DNA of 64,000 nt from Acephala macrosclerotiorum. Taxonomy: Eukaryota > Ascomycota > Leotiomycetes > Helotiales > Mollisiaceae. A program made the position numbers and the translations under genes. Numbering within the stretch: position 1 is the first letter of the stretch; the number at the start of each line of letters is the position of its first letter. Positions 10,703-23,257 of the stretch are shown here, in pieces. The stretch is taken from contig MU119415.1 in assembly GCA_014904845.1 (NCBI GenBank), forward strand, positions 1 through 64,000, written 5' to 3'. The notes beneath the pieces are model-generated. The model was not told where the DNA came from. It saw nothing but the letters and a program-made list of their open reading frames with translations, and made no database searches.

Positions 10703-13489
10703 GGGTAGGCCCACTGGAGTTCTCCCTACGCACGAGGTAGGCCACGTCGAGACTCCGAGATGGTCTTATCGAAGCATTCGAATTGTAGCTTGAAATGCTA
10801 GTCACGAGCATAGATGCTGCTGAGATAAAAGATAAGAAATCTGATGCCTTGTTAGCAAGGCATATACTCAGCCGGGAGCTGTTCCCGAATCTCCTCATCT
10901 TCTTCGGCCGAAAAACGCCTCAAACGCTCAATCCACAACCTTAATTCGACGTTTCTTGCATCTCTGTCTAAGCTAAGCAGCAAGTGCAACATTCCCTAGG
11001 GCGGCTTTGTGTATGAATGATACCTCTTTAATGATGGGTGAGAGTCAGAGCTCCGAAGGAACTTCAATTAAGCGTCAACCCTGTCGCGAGCGTCGACGTC
11101 TTGACTTCGTTTTCCTGGACGCTTTTTCAACCTACCCATCCTTTCCGGGCAGTTAAAGACAGTGTAGACCGAGATATTGTATTTGATCTGTCGTTGTGAT
11201 CTTGATCACGAAAATTATTAGCTCAATGAAACCAGAAGCAGGCCGAGAATGGTCAAGCAAGGCTGGGACATTGGGAGCACTTTATTTCCGGGAGAACAGA
11301 CTCTTCTGCCCCAAATTTGGGTTCTTCGAAGCTACACTTCGAATTAACTCACGCACTTCATTCGCGATAGTTCATCTCGTCGTCGAATTGATGGCGGAAA
11401 TCACTACGTTTAGACGTTATTCAGCAGCTCGGAACGGATCTTCCATCGTTTTAGAAAGCGCATCCGATAAGTTGTGTTGGACGGTTATTTTACGTGAAAA
11501 GGAAACGAGTAGATTCCAAGAGGATTCATTGCTCTCCAGAACTATTGAGGGGAAGCTCTCTCTATATGCCTTGACGATAGTAAGTCCACGTAGAGTTTAT
11601 GTAATAACACGTGATATTTGCGGCACGTTTTTGCGCCAAGGTTTTACCAAGAAACGCCAAGATGTGTCGCTTTTGGCACTTAGCGCTCCCGTAGTTTAGA
11701 GCTCTCTATAAAGCTCCCCGTAGAGCAGCTCCACGTAGGGGGGGAACGCCCCTACTCGCGCCGGCAAAGCCGGTGCGAATAAAAAATCTATATATTAAAA
11801 GTTTTATATCATTTGAAAGTTCAAGTCGTTAAAGGCAGGGCATGGCGCGAGGTACGAGGGACATCCCACTATACACTTTGAGTAGGCTAGTTGCCCTTGC
11901 ACGTAATCTATAAATGATCACTTTCGACATGTTAAAGGTATTGGATTTTTGGCTCACCAACGATAAGCTACGGAATCGCTTGAGACCCTACAGCATTTCA
12001 GACTAGGCCATTTCCCTATGAGGAAGGTCTTTCATACTCGAGACGCGACATATTAGTATTTGTCCCGCTTTCATTCCCACAGCACGTGAAGGCGCTCGCT
12101 GCTACTCTGGCCTTCCTCATTTGGCAGCTTTTTATCTCCCACAAAGCCACCCTCCACGCCACCATGTGGTCACAAGAATACCCCTTTTCCTAGAGAACGC
12201 GGGGAAAGCTCTCCGCTTTACATCGGCTTTGATCTTCATTCGGACAGCTCTCTGCAACCTCGAGGCGCGCGAAAGCGAAGCCCTGCCGATCAGATTTGAC
12301 CTTCGAAACCATCGCAGCTAGATCTAACGAGGGCGGCAGTATCCTTGGCAGACGCCGGGTCTGAGTCAAACGGATGAACTTTTCATCTAAGATTCGCGAC
12401 TTGTCGAGGCTAGAAGACGTCCAGAAATAACAGGAGAACAGAAAGCCAGGGGAAGCTGGATCCTCGCGTCCAAGCATTTGAAGAACTTCACCGCACCAAT
12501 TCTCTCCTAATTTTAATTCCTATCTACTCATGACTCTTCTCGTACAATTACAGACACTCCATTCATGATCCTGATTGAGCTCCGTAATTATGTCACGAGC
12601 TCGGATCTATCGGTAGTCATAAATCATCATTTCAAGCCTTTCCCAAGCCTCTTCAAGAAGGTGCGAGCTCACTTGGCACCCCTTAAGATGCTTCACGATC
12701 TTGGCAGTCTTGGCCTCCTTATGTAAAGTTCTTCGTCTTCAGAGCATGCCAATCCTATTCGCGATTTCTGTTACGAGTTTAGGTCAAGGTTGGGCGCTAT
12801 GATCTCGATCATCGCTACACCCGTCCCTAGTCATGCTAGGATCCCCCATCAGGCACGACGAAGATTTTTCGAGAACTGTGGACTTTATAAAAAACATGCT
12901 AATGATTGGTGAAGCATAATATCGTCAAATATGGAAATCGTGAGGAGCCAATCGATAAGTTTGATATCTTGTCAGACGGAGAGACCGAGGTGCTTGAAAC
13001 CCTCTCGTTGAGCTCGAATCCAGTTTAGCAACTTCCTGATACGCTAGGTGCGAGGGAATTAGTGACACCATGATCTCGGTTCCTGGCTCGCGGATATCAG
13101 CAGCTCTATGCGGGGACAGCCACTCAGGATGAGGCCTTTTATCTACAGCTAGCGATCTACCTCGATGGAGGTACACAAGGGACAATTTGATCGGCGGGCA
13201 TATAACGGCGGGGTGTCCTTTCGATATCGACAGACGTTGACCCAAATCGACTCAGCCTATGACAGCAATCGTCGCCAAGATGCTTGAACATGAAATGTAA
13301 GCAGCAGAGTGAGTTCCACCTGATGCTGTTCTCTTGTCGCCTCTAAAATTCTCACAAAATCCATGAGCTTGGTCTGGAAGCTGAAATCAGGAACTACAGG
13401 CCATCAGATCCTGACAAGCTGAACACCGAGCTTGGCTTTTCCGCCCCACGAGGCTCCGTCCAGCATGAGAAGGGCCTCGATGTTCATCG
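10703..13489. other. Gene desert with hairpin-rich spot
   Basis: 2.8 kb without a recognisable gene. An open frame at 11196-11699 on the plus strand encodes 167 residues with no family resemblance and irregular composition, so I do not call it. Two hairpins sit at 11735-11776 (listed separately). Confidence 0.4.
11735..11776. repeat. Two adjacent GC-rich hairpins
   Basis: Arms GTAGGGG (11735-11741) and CCCCTAC (11749-11755) form one inverted repeat. Immediately after, GCGCCGGC (11758-11765) and GCCGGTGC (11769-11776) form a second with loop AAA and one mismatch. A TATAAAG lies just upstream at 11707-11713 and AT-rich DNA follows. The pattern TATA box then hairpins resembles the LTRs of this window, but no TG...CA ends or copies were found. 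Confidence 0.6.
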
Positions 13490-13905
13490 CAGCTCAGACA
13501 CAACATACACAGACACTCCAGACGACGAGGAACCAAATGAGGAGGAGAAGGCTACCTTGAGAAGAAGTATGGACGGAATCTCTGCTGCAAATGGCATCCT
13601 GCTAATTCGTTTCTTCCAGTCGGCGATAAGCTTCCTCTCTCCACATGGCTGGTCGCCATCATCGAATTGTCCGAGTGATTCACATTCTACGGATGCCAAG
13701 GCCTCTTCTAGAATTACATTCAGAGACCTCTCAGCGGAGAACTTGGATGAGGCGTGCTGGGTTAAGGACATCAAATAGCAATTGCTTTGATAACATTTTT
13801 CTCCCTTTGGTGATATGGTAAGGTTCCTGGAACTCTTCTACCGAGCCGAAGTTAATCTCTTAGTCACTCCAATCCTGGGTACCATTGTTGCAGACCAATA
13901 TAGAG
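13490..13905 (+). pseudogene. Relic of a POT/PTR2 di-tripeptide transporter
   Basis: The N-terminal part of a proton-coupled oligopeptide transporter is readable. An acidic leader TPDDEEPNEEEKATLRR is followed by an intron (GTATGG...TTCCAG, ending near 13620), then DKLPLSTWLVAIIELSE, FTFYGCQGLF, NYIQRPLSGELG and, further on, TPILGTIVADQY. These match the first helices of fungal PTR2. Five in-frame stops fall within about 50 codons, including 13676 and 13709 where homologues are expected to have Arg (CGA to TGA) and Gln (CAG to TAG). The rest of the 600-residue protein is absent. It is a truncated, mutation-ridden fragment. Confidence 0.75.
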
Positions 13906-14269
13906 ACGGGAGGTCCCTGGCGACGTCAGCGAGCATCAGAAGAGCTCAAGAGAGACTCTTCTCAGGCAGTGAATTCTCTCAGGTGAGTCAAATATCTCTC
14001 TCACTGGGCTGCATCTGGTTTCTCTCTCTTTCCCTTCTATATATATACCCGACTACTTCAAACTCAACCTCCCCTCTCCACATCACAAGATCAGGCCTTA
14101 TCTAATCCCAAGCTTTAGTATCATCAACTCCTAACAACTGCTCACACACCTATTCACTATTTCCAAGTTGGAAATTCCAACTAACTCTTGAACCCTCAAA
14201 TCTAACCTCGCCTCGTCCATAATCTCCTGCATTCCCCTGTACTTCCAAATCTCAACATTCAACCTCAAA

Positions 14270-14538
14270 ATGAGACCCCAATCCCCACCACCATTCTCGC
14301 CCTGTTCAAATTCGCCCTCTTATCCGCCATCCCCAAAACTCAACCTTTCTCCACTAACCCTACCATTAAAGGTCTTCCAGTTGGAGACCTCTCCCCGGCC
14401 ATCGCTAACTCAATACTCGAAGCTCGACAGTGCGGTAGCTCTCTATACGATCTACCTTGCAGCTCTGGCAACAGAATCGGAGCTGGAAGTACTTTCATGG
14501 AGTTGGCGGGAATGGTAGCTGCGGGGATCTCGCCCTGA
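14270..14538 (+). pseudogene. Possible small secreted-protein relic
   Basis: Downstream of ATG 14270 a second reading frame, shifted by one base directly after the start codon, encodes a good signal peptide (TPIPTTILALFKFALLSA), then about 70 residues with two cysteines (ARQCGSSLYDLPCSSGNR) ending at TGA 14536-14538. The frame that the ATG really opens gives an implausible proline/serine-rich product. This looks like a one-base deletion at the start of a small secreted-protein gene. It could also be an exon of a gene whose first exon I cannot see. No family recognised. Confidence 0.35.
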
Positions 14539-15330
14539 TGGCGAGTTCTGGTCTTTCGGGTGAATTGGGGACGTGGACCGACGCTTGGGGCGGGAGCCGT
14601 AGAGTATAGTGTGATGGATTCGTTGAGGACTTCAGTTGTTGATTGATTGCGAGATGATATGTATGCATGGACCTGAGTATAGATAGAAACTTGTGCTGTG
14701 GATTCGGATGAAGGGCGGTAGGCGGTTGACAGAGTGCAAGGACTTGCTTGCTGACGATGATCACCACACTTTGTACCTAGCCATCCGTATGCGTTGAAGT
14801 ACAAATACACGTTGACTTCACTCATCTTCCAATCCGAACACACAAGGAGTGAAATCTCGAGGTGTACAATGAAACTGAATTTTCTAAAATCTATGACCAT
14901 CGGCCATCATCAACCAGGACCAAAAACAGGATGGTACGCACAGCGCGAGACGAGATATCAAGAAAATCGGAGGTTGCCATCTCTCCTCTCCGACGCCGGT
15001 CTGACCTATGACAATGTCCAAGGAAGAAGCCGCGCTTTGCGAGACTTTTGATGTACAACAGAACCCTATGCAGAGAACTGGAAATCGAAAGAACAATGAC
15101 CATATGTAGCTAGGACTTTCTCCTGGCTAGAGCTCTATCAATGTATTTCTGCCTCTCTCGTTTCCGCTTCCAATCTTCTGAAGTCATGAATCTTTTTACC
15201 GAAATCTCGAACTCAGTCTAATGCCTTTGTATATTTGGGGAGCAAATATGCATGTCCTGAGTGTATGGCTCCGGAGCAGCGACTCCAAAAAATAACACCG
15301 ACGCGAAACGATCCTCTAGGAAATCGGCAC
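14539..15330. other. Intergenic, nothing recognised
   Basis: Downstream flank of the RecQ gene. Minus-strand open frames at 14340-14900 have no recognisable domain and overlap the better reading of the secreted-protein relic. Confidence 0.4.
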
Positions 15331-17785
15331 CTACCCGTGATTGGAAAATTTGGGCTTGCCAGTCTTCGACGGGGGTCCCTTCGATTGGTGGACTTTAGTT
15401 GTGTTGGTCTTTGATGAAGAGACCTTCGGTTGGCAAGCCTTCGACGTGGTAGTCTTTGCCTGTGTCGGCTTCAGGGAAGCGTCTCCTAACTGGTTGGCCT
15501 TCGAGCAATCGGATACTGCCATACGCAAAAGATCCTGACAGGTTAGAATTATCCAGACCGAAGGAAGTGACTAACATACTATGAAATCATGATCGGCCAT
15601 CGAGCCAAAGACGTCGTGTCTGGTGAGTTTCAGACCGTATGAAATTCTCGGGCTAGCCATGCCAAAAGCGACCTTCGCAATCAGTCGTGCATCATCCCTA
15701 GGCTCAACCGCAGCGAGTACAGCATTCCAAGCCGTAAAATTGAACGGCACCGGCGGAGGCATCTCCTGCTCGACGGCTTCATGAGTCATGCACCAGGTGC
15801 AATGTCCACATTCCTTCTTCCCACTATCCAAATCATCGCCAAAATGCTGAGCAAGAGATCTCGAGAAGCACGCCTTGCCAGTAATGAGCTTCAGCATCTC
15901 ATCCGTCCTGTCCATTGCTTCTTGTTCACGCTTCTGCAAAACATCGTAGATGGTACTCACGAGCGTTTCAACATCCGGGGCGGTCTTAGGGAGCTTTTGC
16001 AGTATTTTGTAGACATTCTGGACACCGGCAGGCTTGAGCTCGAGCTCCCCATCATCGTGGAGATTCTGTAGCCTCTTTAGAATGTCACCTCTCTGAAGTC
16101 CAGAGGACGCTATAGCGGAGTCCATGTCGAAAGTGTACAACGACTTCCCAAACTTCGAGTGGTCCTTAATTGCAATGCCCACCGCCGATCTGTCTTTGTT
16201 CAGTGTCGACTGGAGGCCGGGACCGCCCTTCCATGTGTACTTGGTGTAGATTGGTGTAGTTGCTCGAATGAGTTCATGAGTAAGCTCTAACTGGGCGTAG
16301 ATGTTCTTCAGTGTGGTTGACCGTATGTCATACTCTCTCTCCTGAGCGTTGTGATTGAATTGCAAGTCGCTACCAATTGGTTGATTGGTGTTCCCCACGG
16401 AGAAGATTTCTTGTAGAACGCCACGAATGCCTTCCTTAGTTGGGAGATCACCTCGAGCGAACATCTCTCGCAGATGAAGGTCTTCGCCGCAGACGTAAAA
16501 CATGCATTTGCTCACTTTGCCGTCTCTCCCAGCACGACCAATCTCCTGGCTGTAAGACTCGAGACTTTGTGGGATATTGAAGTGGACAACGTTACGGATA
16601 TCTGCCTTATCGATGCCCATCCCGAAAGCGATTGTGGCGATAATAATGAGGTCCTTGGCTCTCATGAAGTCATCCTGCAGGTCGGTCTTGGTGGCACTAT
16701 CCATTCCAGCATGAAATGGTCTGGCTCTGAAACCTTGTTTTCGAAGCTCCATCGCCATGTCCTCTGTGTGTTTCTGTAGTATGACATAGACGATCGTTGG
16801 GCCCGGGTTGTCCTTAAGAAACTTGAAAAGTTTCGGCAACAGTTCTTTCTTATTCTTTCCAGACTCGGCAAGCAGTTGTAGGTTGGGGCGGTAGGTGGAA
16901 GTTCGGAATAAACCAACGTTTTCGTCGATGTCGAATGCTTTGCAGATGTCGCTCGCGACTCGAGGGCTAGCTGTGGCTGTCAGGCAGATAACTCGTTCGG
17001 CGCGAATTTCTTGGGCGAATCTTGCTATCTCTGCTAAGTGTCAGCTTTTTGTGCTGCGTGATTTCTGAAGACATGTACCCACTCAAGTAATCAGGGCGGA
17101 AGGCATGCCCCCATTCGGAGATACAATGAGCTTCGTCGACCGCCAACAATCGAATCCCACCACGAACGTGCTTCATCTGCTCAATGAACCCTTCATTATT
17201 CAATCTCTCCGGGGCGCAATACAGCAACTTGAGCTCACCGGCCTTTAGCATATCGCAAGTTGCCAAGTATTCCTCCCGCGTCTTCGTAGAATCGAACGCC
17301 GCTGCTTTGATACCACGACGCACCAGAGCATCGCATTGATCCTTCATCAAAGCAATCAGGGGCGAAACGACAAGAGTAACGCCATGTTCTCCTTGCCCGC
17401 GTTTTCCTGCGCGCTCATCCTCCTCTGCGAAGCATAATGCGGGTATTTGGAAGCAGAGACTCTTGCCACCGCCAGTTGGGAAAACAACTGCTGCACTTTC
17501 TCCGCTCAAGATTCTTGATATGACCTGTTTTTGCTTCAATCGGAACTCTTTCATTCCAAAGCTCTTCTGTAGAGTCTTGGTGGCAGAGGGCCATTGGATT
17601 GATTCGATTGCAATTCGCTTCGCAGGTGGAGGGGATGAGGACGCTTTTCTTTTCGTACCATGTGCAGCGCTGCTCGTGGGGACGACATTCGTGCTTTGCG
17701 TGTTGACATCTTGAGATTGGGAAAGGGCGACGAGTTCGGCTTCGTCGGAGGAGTCGAAGCCATATTCATCTTCTTCCTTCGCCAT
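15331..17785 (-). CDS. RecQ-family DNA helicase
   Basis: A 3'-5' DNA helicase for recombination and replication-fork repair. Three exons join at introns near 17041-17090 and 15537-15580 to about 785 residues. Motif I is FPTGGGKSLCFQIPA, motif II AVDEAHCISEWGHAFRPDY (DEAH), motif VI YSQEIGRAGRDG. After the helicase core comes the RecQ zinc-binding region, with cysteines in KACFSRSLAQHFGDD and CGHCTWC. No HRDC domain is evident; the tail is a lysine-rich repeat-like stretch ending PKFSNHG. ATG 17785 follows an upstream frame without other ATG support. Several fungi carry RecQ genes at chromosome ends (telomere-linked helicases); this one is smaller and 15 kb inside, so it may equally be an ordinary RecQ paralogue. 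Confidence 0.88.
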
Positions 17786-18027
17786 TGTGCTGAGATCCGC
17801 AGCACAATAGCAATTTGTGTCATAGAGGAACCTGAGATAGCTCAATGTGCAAAATGTTGGGAAAGCTCAATGATTCGTCTTGATGACGCGCAGAAGGGAC
17901 GAAACGCGCTTGTTTGTTGACGCGTTTTAGCGCCAAAACACGTGCTCATTCGTTACTTCCATCACAGCTCAAAAGTTGGGACATTGTTCAATTCTCTATT
18001 ACTTATTACAATACATCTATCTCCTCA

Positions 18028-20158
18028 TTACTTCCTATCCCCAGCATAATAGCTCAACGAATAATTCAAAAACGCACACTGTGGCACATCCAAAAACCCA
18101 CTCGCCACTGCCGGATAATCCATCAACTTCATGCTCCCCTCCGCACCACCAGCACCCACTTCCATCCACGGCCTCTATCGTCTTCTGATAGCCCCTCGCT
18201 TCTAAATAAGCCATGCTGGGATTCGGCTGTCCTGATTTTACAAATTCGGCAAAGTAGCCTGATACGAGCTGCTCGGAGTAGAGATCGTTGGCGTCGCGGA
18301 GAGTGCTGAAGGTTCCGAAGACCTAGGGCATGTCGGATCCGTGGAGCTTGAAGTAGGGGAGGTTGGGGTTGCCGGTGGGATAGCCGGGAGTTTTTGGAGG
18401 GCCGCTAAGGTTGTTAGGGTCGTAGCCGTTGATGCTGCGATCCATCTTTTGTTCTTGTTAGCAGAGACGGGACGAAATGGGAGCATGTACTTACCTGATA
18501 GTAGTAGGAAGATGCAAACGCGTCTGATTCTGATGCTGCATACATAGTCGCTTGGTCGATGCACCGGAACTGGATGTCTGTCGCGACTCTTTGCGAGACA
18601 TTGAACGAATCAAGCGCCACATTCTTAGTGTTATAATACGGGAACAAGTCACTGTCAATGATGCTCTGAGCATATGTCGAGCTGATTCTAAGAGATGCCT
18701 CAATTCCTGCGAGCTCTGAGGTGATAGGAGTCTCCGGGTATGTCGAGAAACTGGCGCCATCATTGGCTACATTTCTAAAGATGACTAGGACATGAGCCGT
18801 TCCAGGATTTAGTTAGGTAACAATTAACTCTTCGGTGTTGACGAAGTGACCATCTTGAACGACGTATCGAGCAACTGTGGAAAGACCAACAAGCTTCAGA
18901 GCCGGTACAGCCTTGAGGCAAGCAATCTGGTCATCGAGCGCAGTCTGTTTGCATCCAGCCGCCTTGAAGATTTGCTGACCTGCAACGGCGTAGGATTCAT
19001 TGACAGTGTAGTAGGAATTATACGTCGTAGCGTAATCCCCATTTATTCTAATGTCGATGCTCCCTCCAAGATTAGACATCGCGACAGCTCCTTGGTACTT
19101 GCCAATTGCTGGAGGGGAGCCGAGTAGAGTTCTGATAGATCCAGCGCCAGCAGATTCCCCATTAATAGTGATTTGGTTTGGGTCACCTCCAAAAGATGCA
19201 ATGTTCTTGATAGTCCACTGCGCAATGTCGGACAAGTTCACAACAATACTAGGCACTCGTACCTCAAGAGCTGTGATCTGGTCTGCGATTCCATAATTGC
19301 CTGTGACATTCGTCCCCGGAATAACCAAGAAGCCCAAGGTGGAGAGACGATAGTTGATGTTGACCACCACAGCGTCCTCCCTAGAGGCAAGATTACCTCC
19401 ATCGCTCAAAGACTCAGCGCCGGGTCCGCCAGTGAACCCACCTCCATGAATCCAGAACATCACAGGTCGAAGGTCGCTCTTGTCTCCTTGCTTCGGGATA
19501 TATGGTGTCTGAATATTGAGGAACAAGCAATTCTCGTTCCCAGATCCAGACTGAGTGCATTGAGGACCGTATGCGGTGGCACTGATGGTCTCTCCAACTG
19601 GCGAGTATAGCTTCGAGTAAACAAATCATGCAGGCGAGTCTGCGTATGGAATGCCTAGGAAACAGAAGGAACTTCTGGTTTCTGTACCCAGCATAAGTAC
19701 TTCCAGCTGATGCGACCTCAACTTGGTTGACAGGAGTGGCATAAGAGTTGTAGGACTCATTCTGGGTGCTGGGCTGGGTGCACAGCACTGGAAGTTCCAC
19801 AAAACTGAGAGGCAGCGATATGAAGTTCAAACTATTGGAAATGGTCGAATATGACACAGTCCCATCGTAAATATAGTATGCCTGGATTGGGAGAGCTCGT
19901 TCGGCAAAGGCGAGATATGCTAGAGACTGCGAGATGTCGGACTGATGTGCTTCTATAGTGGCTTTCGAAAGGAGCTTCTCGTTGAACACTGCATAAGCGG
20001 AAGGTGCGTCCCTTCGTTGGAACTCGTCTAGGAGGAGAAATCCGACATGATTGGCATCATCCGTGAAGTTGAGGTTTGAGTATTGCACAGAGAGAGGATG
20101 CCGCCGAGAGAGAAGAAAGGCACAATGCCAGAACTTGCAAACAGAACTTCAAAGACAT
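18028..20158 (-). pseudogene. Type-B carboxylesterase/lipase pseudogene
   Basis: Secreted alpha/beta hydrolase of the cholinesterase-like family. A signal peptide starts at ATG 20158 (MSLKFCLQVLALCLSSLSA). The oxyanion loop MFWIHGGGFTGG and the nucleophile elbow ITINGESAGAGSI remain, so the catalytic Ser was present. The frame is broken many times: after the signal peptide, near 19670 (shift plus TGA), at 18814-18816 (TAA after EELIVT), near 18326 (TAG in SDMP-stop-VF, where Trp is expected) and near 18140. The good reading resumes each time up to the stop at 18028-18030. Total length matches a full esterase of 570-600 residues. Clearly a decayed gene. Confidence 0.85.
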
Positions 20159-22021
20159 GATGGGCGACACAGAATTTCATTGAAACTCGGGACCATCCGA
20201 TCTTTATTCCCATGCAAAGGCTGTACTTCCCCTCATATCGAGAGCGGCCCCAGTTTCAGAGACCACTTCCTGTACCTCAGCAACTATGAATTTAGCCGGC
20301 CACATCCGGTTCTATGGAGACGTTGAACCAAACGGTCGACTGTCTGCCTACGTCAAGGCGTCATAAACAGGGGCTCACTCGAGACGATGTGCAATCGAGC
20401 ATCGTGAAAATAAAGATCAGATAGCATGGAGAATAGAATGCACTAACACTACCCCTGCATATACCCAGGCCGTCAAAAATTTGGAGGGGAAATCGATCTT
20501 CCATGTATGAGATGTGGGGTACATCGAAGGCAGGATGCTCCGGACTACGGATAAATGTGCAAGACATTAACTGGCCAATTCATACAGCCGAGCATTGAGC
20601 CAAAGCCAAACGCCTCGAAGAACCTTGGTAGGCGGGCATGGCAATGCCTGCAGGTCGCGTGTATGATCCTCGTCGCCTCGTGCTGTACCCGTCACAGAAC
20701 CCCCACCTTTCATCCAAGCTCAGCTTGTTCTGGAATCATGCTGCCATCAGTGCAGTGTTCGCGAGTCAAATAGACGAGACAGAGGTGGCGTTCGAGACTA
20801 GGCTTGATGGCTGGCAGAAAGAGAGAGGCTCGATAGGTACGCAGGATCGTTCTGGAGCAACACTTTCGAATTAGCCGTATCCAAAATGGAGGGGGAATTC
20901 CGAATAGCAATTCGTCACTTACCAAAGCCACGGAGACGGTTCAGGTCTAGCCTGTGTGCGCAATATTCGTGGTCATGGTGGATGTTGCAAGATCATGGTG
21001 TGCAGTAGAACGATGATTGCAAATTGTCAGATTGGTGATTCGAGTTCGAGGGCGTTCAGGCTATGCGCCACACTTTCTTAGTGTGTGGCTGGTGAGTGGC
21101 TGAAGCCTTCTCAATGCGAAGTCAATTGTCCTGCTTCTTCAGTTTCGGACTTCGAATTGTCGTCTCTTACTATAGAGTGACTGAATTATTGTCCGCTGAA
21201 TTGCATGCCATGCTCTACATATGTTCCTGAAACGATTGCAAGCGTTCTTGGTGTCAATGCGAGCTTCTCTCCATGCAGCTCCTACCTCGATTCTTTCGGA
21301 AGATGTCACTGACCAGCCAGAAGTCTCGAATACCTCGTCACCATCGACCAAGGAAGTTTTGTGGATCGTTTTCTCTGAATCAGAGCTGTACGAACCTTCG
21401 AACCTTCAAAAATACTCACCAGCTCCGAATTGCGAACTTTGCTCCACACGACCTTCGAAACTGGAGTGCCTACCTTGTACCGACCTGTCGATACATACAT
21501 AAAGACTATCGTTGAGGCTGCGAACGCCTGCGATATTTTCTTGGGGTCATTTCTCATACCGCTTGCAATGGCAGTGGAGAGGATATTGCGATTGTCTGAG
21601 TAATTTGGGTGTGGCTCGCAGATGCCCATATTGCTCCACAACAGCAGGATGATTTACTGTGCCTGAGCACCACTGATTGCCACCAGACAAGCGTCAGAAC
21701 ATAAAAGACAGGACATCGTGTGGTGCGGGGGTTCTGCGGGAGGCTTCTTTAGATCAAATGATGCATTTCATGTGTTCTTTCCAAATTGCCTTTCACCGGG
21801 AATCAGGTCGCTGGGTCTATGCTTTTGATTTTGTTTGAATCTGAAAATCTATTCTGTACTTGTTCCAAGCCATTCTATGTGTTCCCAAGGTACAGAATAG
21901 TGGATTGGATGCTCGTGATGTTCTTAAACGAATGCATTCAGGTATATTCACTAAGGGTTGGGATGCTCTAGCATCTGCTGCATTGCTCGATAGCCTACTA
22001 CTTCAAAGACTGCTCCAAGCT
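20159..22021. other. Gene desert
   Basis: No convincing gene. A minus-strand frame at 21306-21641 has some hydrophobic character but I could not place it in a family. Confidence 0.4.
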
Positions 22022-23257
22022 TCAGTATACCTCGACCTCAGTCGCCTTTGCACTGTCCATTGCCTTCTCAGAAACCTCAGTCACAGAGACCTCTTGATCT
22101 TCCTTCATCCCACCTAACAACAAGTAACTCGGAGCCTTGGCCTGCTCATCAGCCGGCGCAGTGAACGTGTAGAACTTCTCGTCATGCCATTGCCCAGCTG
22201 TTATGTATCTGCCATCACTATCCGTGAACATTGTCTCGTCCTCGGCTCTGAGGAAATAGGCGATCGAATAACGGTGCTCGGTAGGGTTCAACGGTACGAC
22301 TCTGTGGATGCAAGATTGCATTGTGTGGCCGCTAGCAAAGCGGAGGGAGTCGCCGACGTTGACGATCGCGGAGCCGACTTTGGGTGCGACGAATCCGAAT
22401 TCCTTGGCTCCTAGCCAACAGAATATGAGTCAATATAGATTCAATTGTATTGAGAGTAACCACTGAACGCCCTAGTGGCCGTCACAGGAAATATTCTGCG
22501 GAGGTAGCTTACCTGGAGGACGAATTTGGAGGCCCCATTGCTCGCTGAAGAGCAGAGTCAGAGAGCTGATATCCGTATGCTTCTGGTGTCCAATTTTCTT
22601 GCTCGTCTCAGGGTTAGAAGGAATATAGTGCATCATTGCTAGCGTGCTGGTGGAAGGGCGGTGGTTTCGGTGCGTGTTTTCGAATCTGGCAGCACCAGTA
22701 AGGCCGAGTCCAGTTGAGAGCGCTGACAGGATAGTCTTGGTGATGATGTTGGATCCTGCAATGGCGTTTTCGAGGACCTTGATATCTCCGCTGTTCTTGA
22801 TGTTGCGGGGGATGTGTGGGGAGTCTCTTTGGATTTCATCTCGGGAAACCTTCGGACAGAAGTCAGCGTGAAGCGTGCGAATTGTCATCAGCTAGCTGAC
22901 CTTGATCATCTCGTATCCATCTTTGGTGTTCTCCAACACACCTGTGCGAGAACCCACGGGTTCATATCCGAGATGTGGAGATACGAGACCATACTCATTC
23001 TTGACTTCAAGAGGAGACTCGAAGAAGCGGTGCATGAGTTTTAGGGTCTCTTGGTTATCATCGAGCATCCTGCGGCCATCGATGCCTTGCAGGTCAATAT
23101 AGAAGAATCCCTCAGTCTGGCAGCACTTCACAAGCTTCTCGATCTCGGCTGGCTCTTGTGAGAGCAGTTGAGAGAAGTCAACCGTCTGCATGGGATAGAC
23201 CGGAACCTGCCGCCCATTCCATTGCACCATCTTGGGAACTTCAGTTGTGATGCCCAT
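22022..23257 (-). CDS. 2-oxoglutarate/Fe(II)-dependent dioxygenase
   Basis: Isopenicillin-N-synthase-type oxygenase, likely acting on a small molecule with 2-oxoglutarate and O2. Three exons (from ATG 23257; introns near 22842-22895 and 22412-22510) read without stops to TGA 22022-22024. An N-terminal DIOX_N region (VDFSQLLSQEPAEIEKLVKC ... GFFYIDLQG) precedes the core. The iron ligands are HTD in GHQKHTDISSLTLLF and the distal His in MQSCIHRVV; the 2-oxoglutarate Arg/Ser are in HRYSIAYF. The gene faces a divergent FAD monooxygenase across about 1 kb, so the two may share a promoter and act in one pathway. Substrate unknown. Confidence 0.88.

Noticed and set aside
11196..11699. 167-codon plus-strand open frame
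   Set aside because: No recognisable domain, no conserved composition, and it runs into the hairpin spot; treated as chance.
14340..14900. 186-codon minus-strand open frame
   Set aside because: Overlaps the better plus-strand secreted-protein reading and shows no domain.
21306..21641. Minus-strand frame faintly like a C-terminal part of an MFS transporter
   Set aside because: Similarity is a few hydrophobic residues only; no family motif found.
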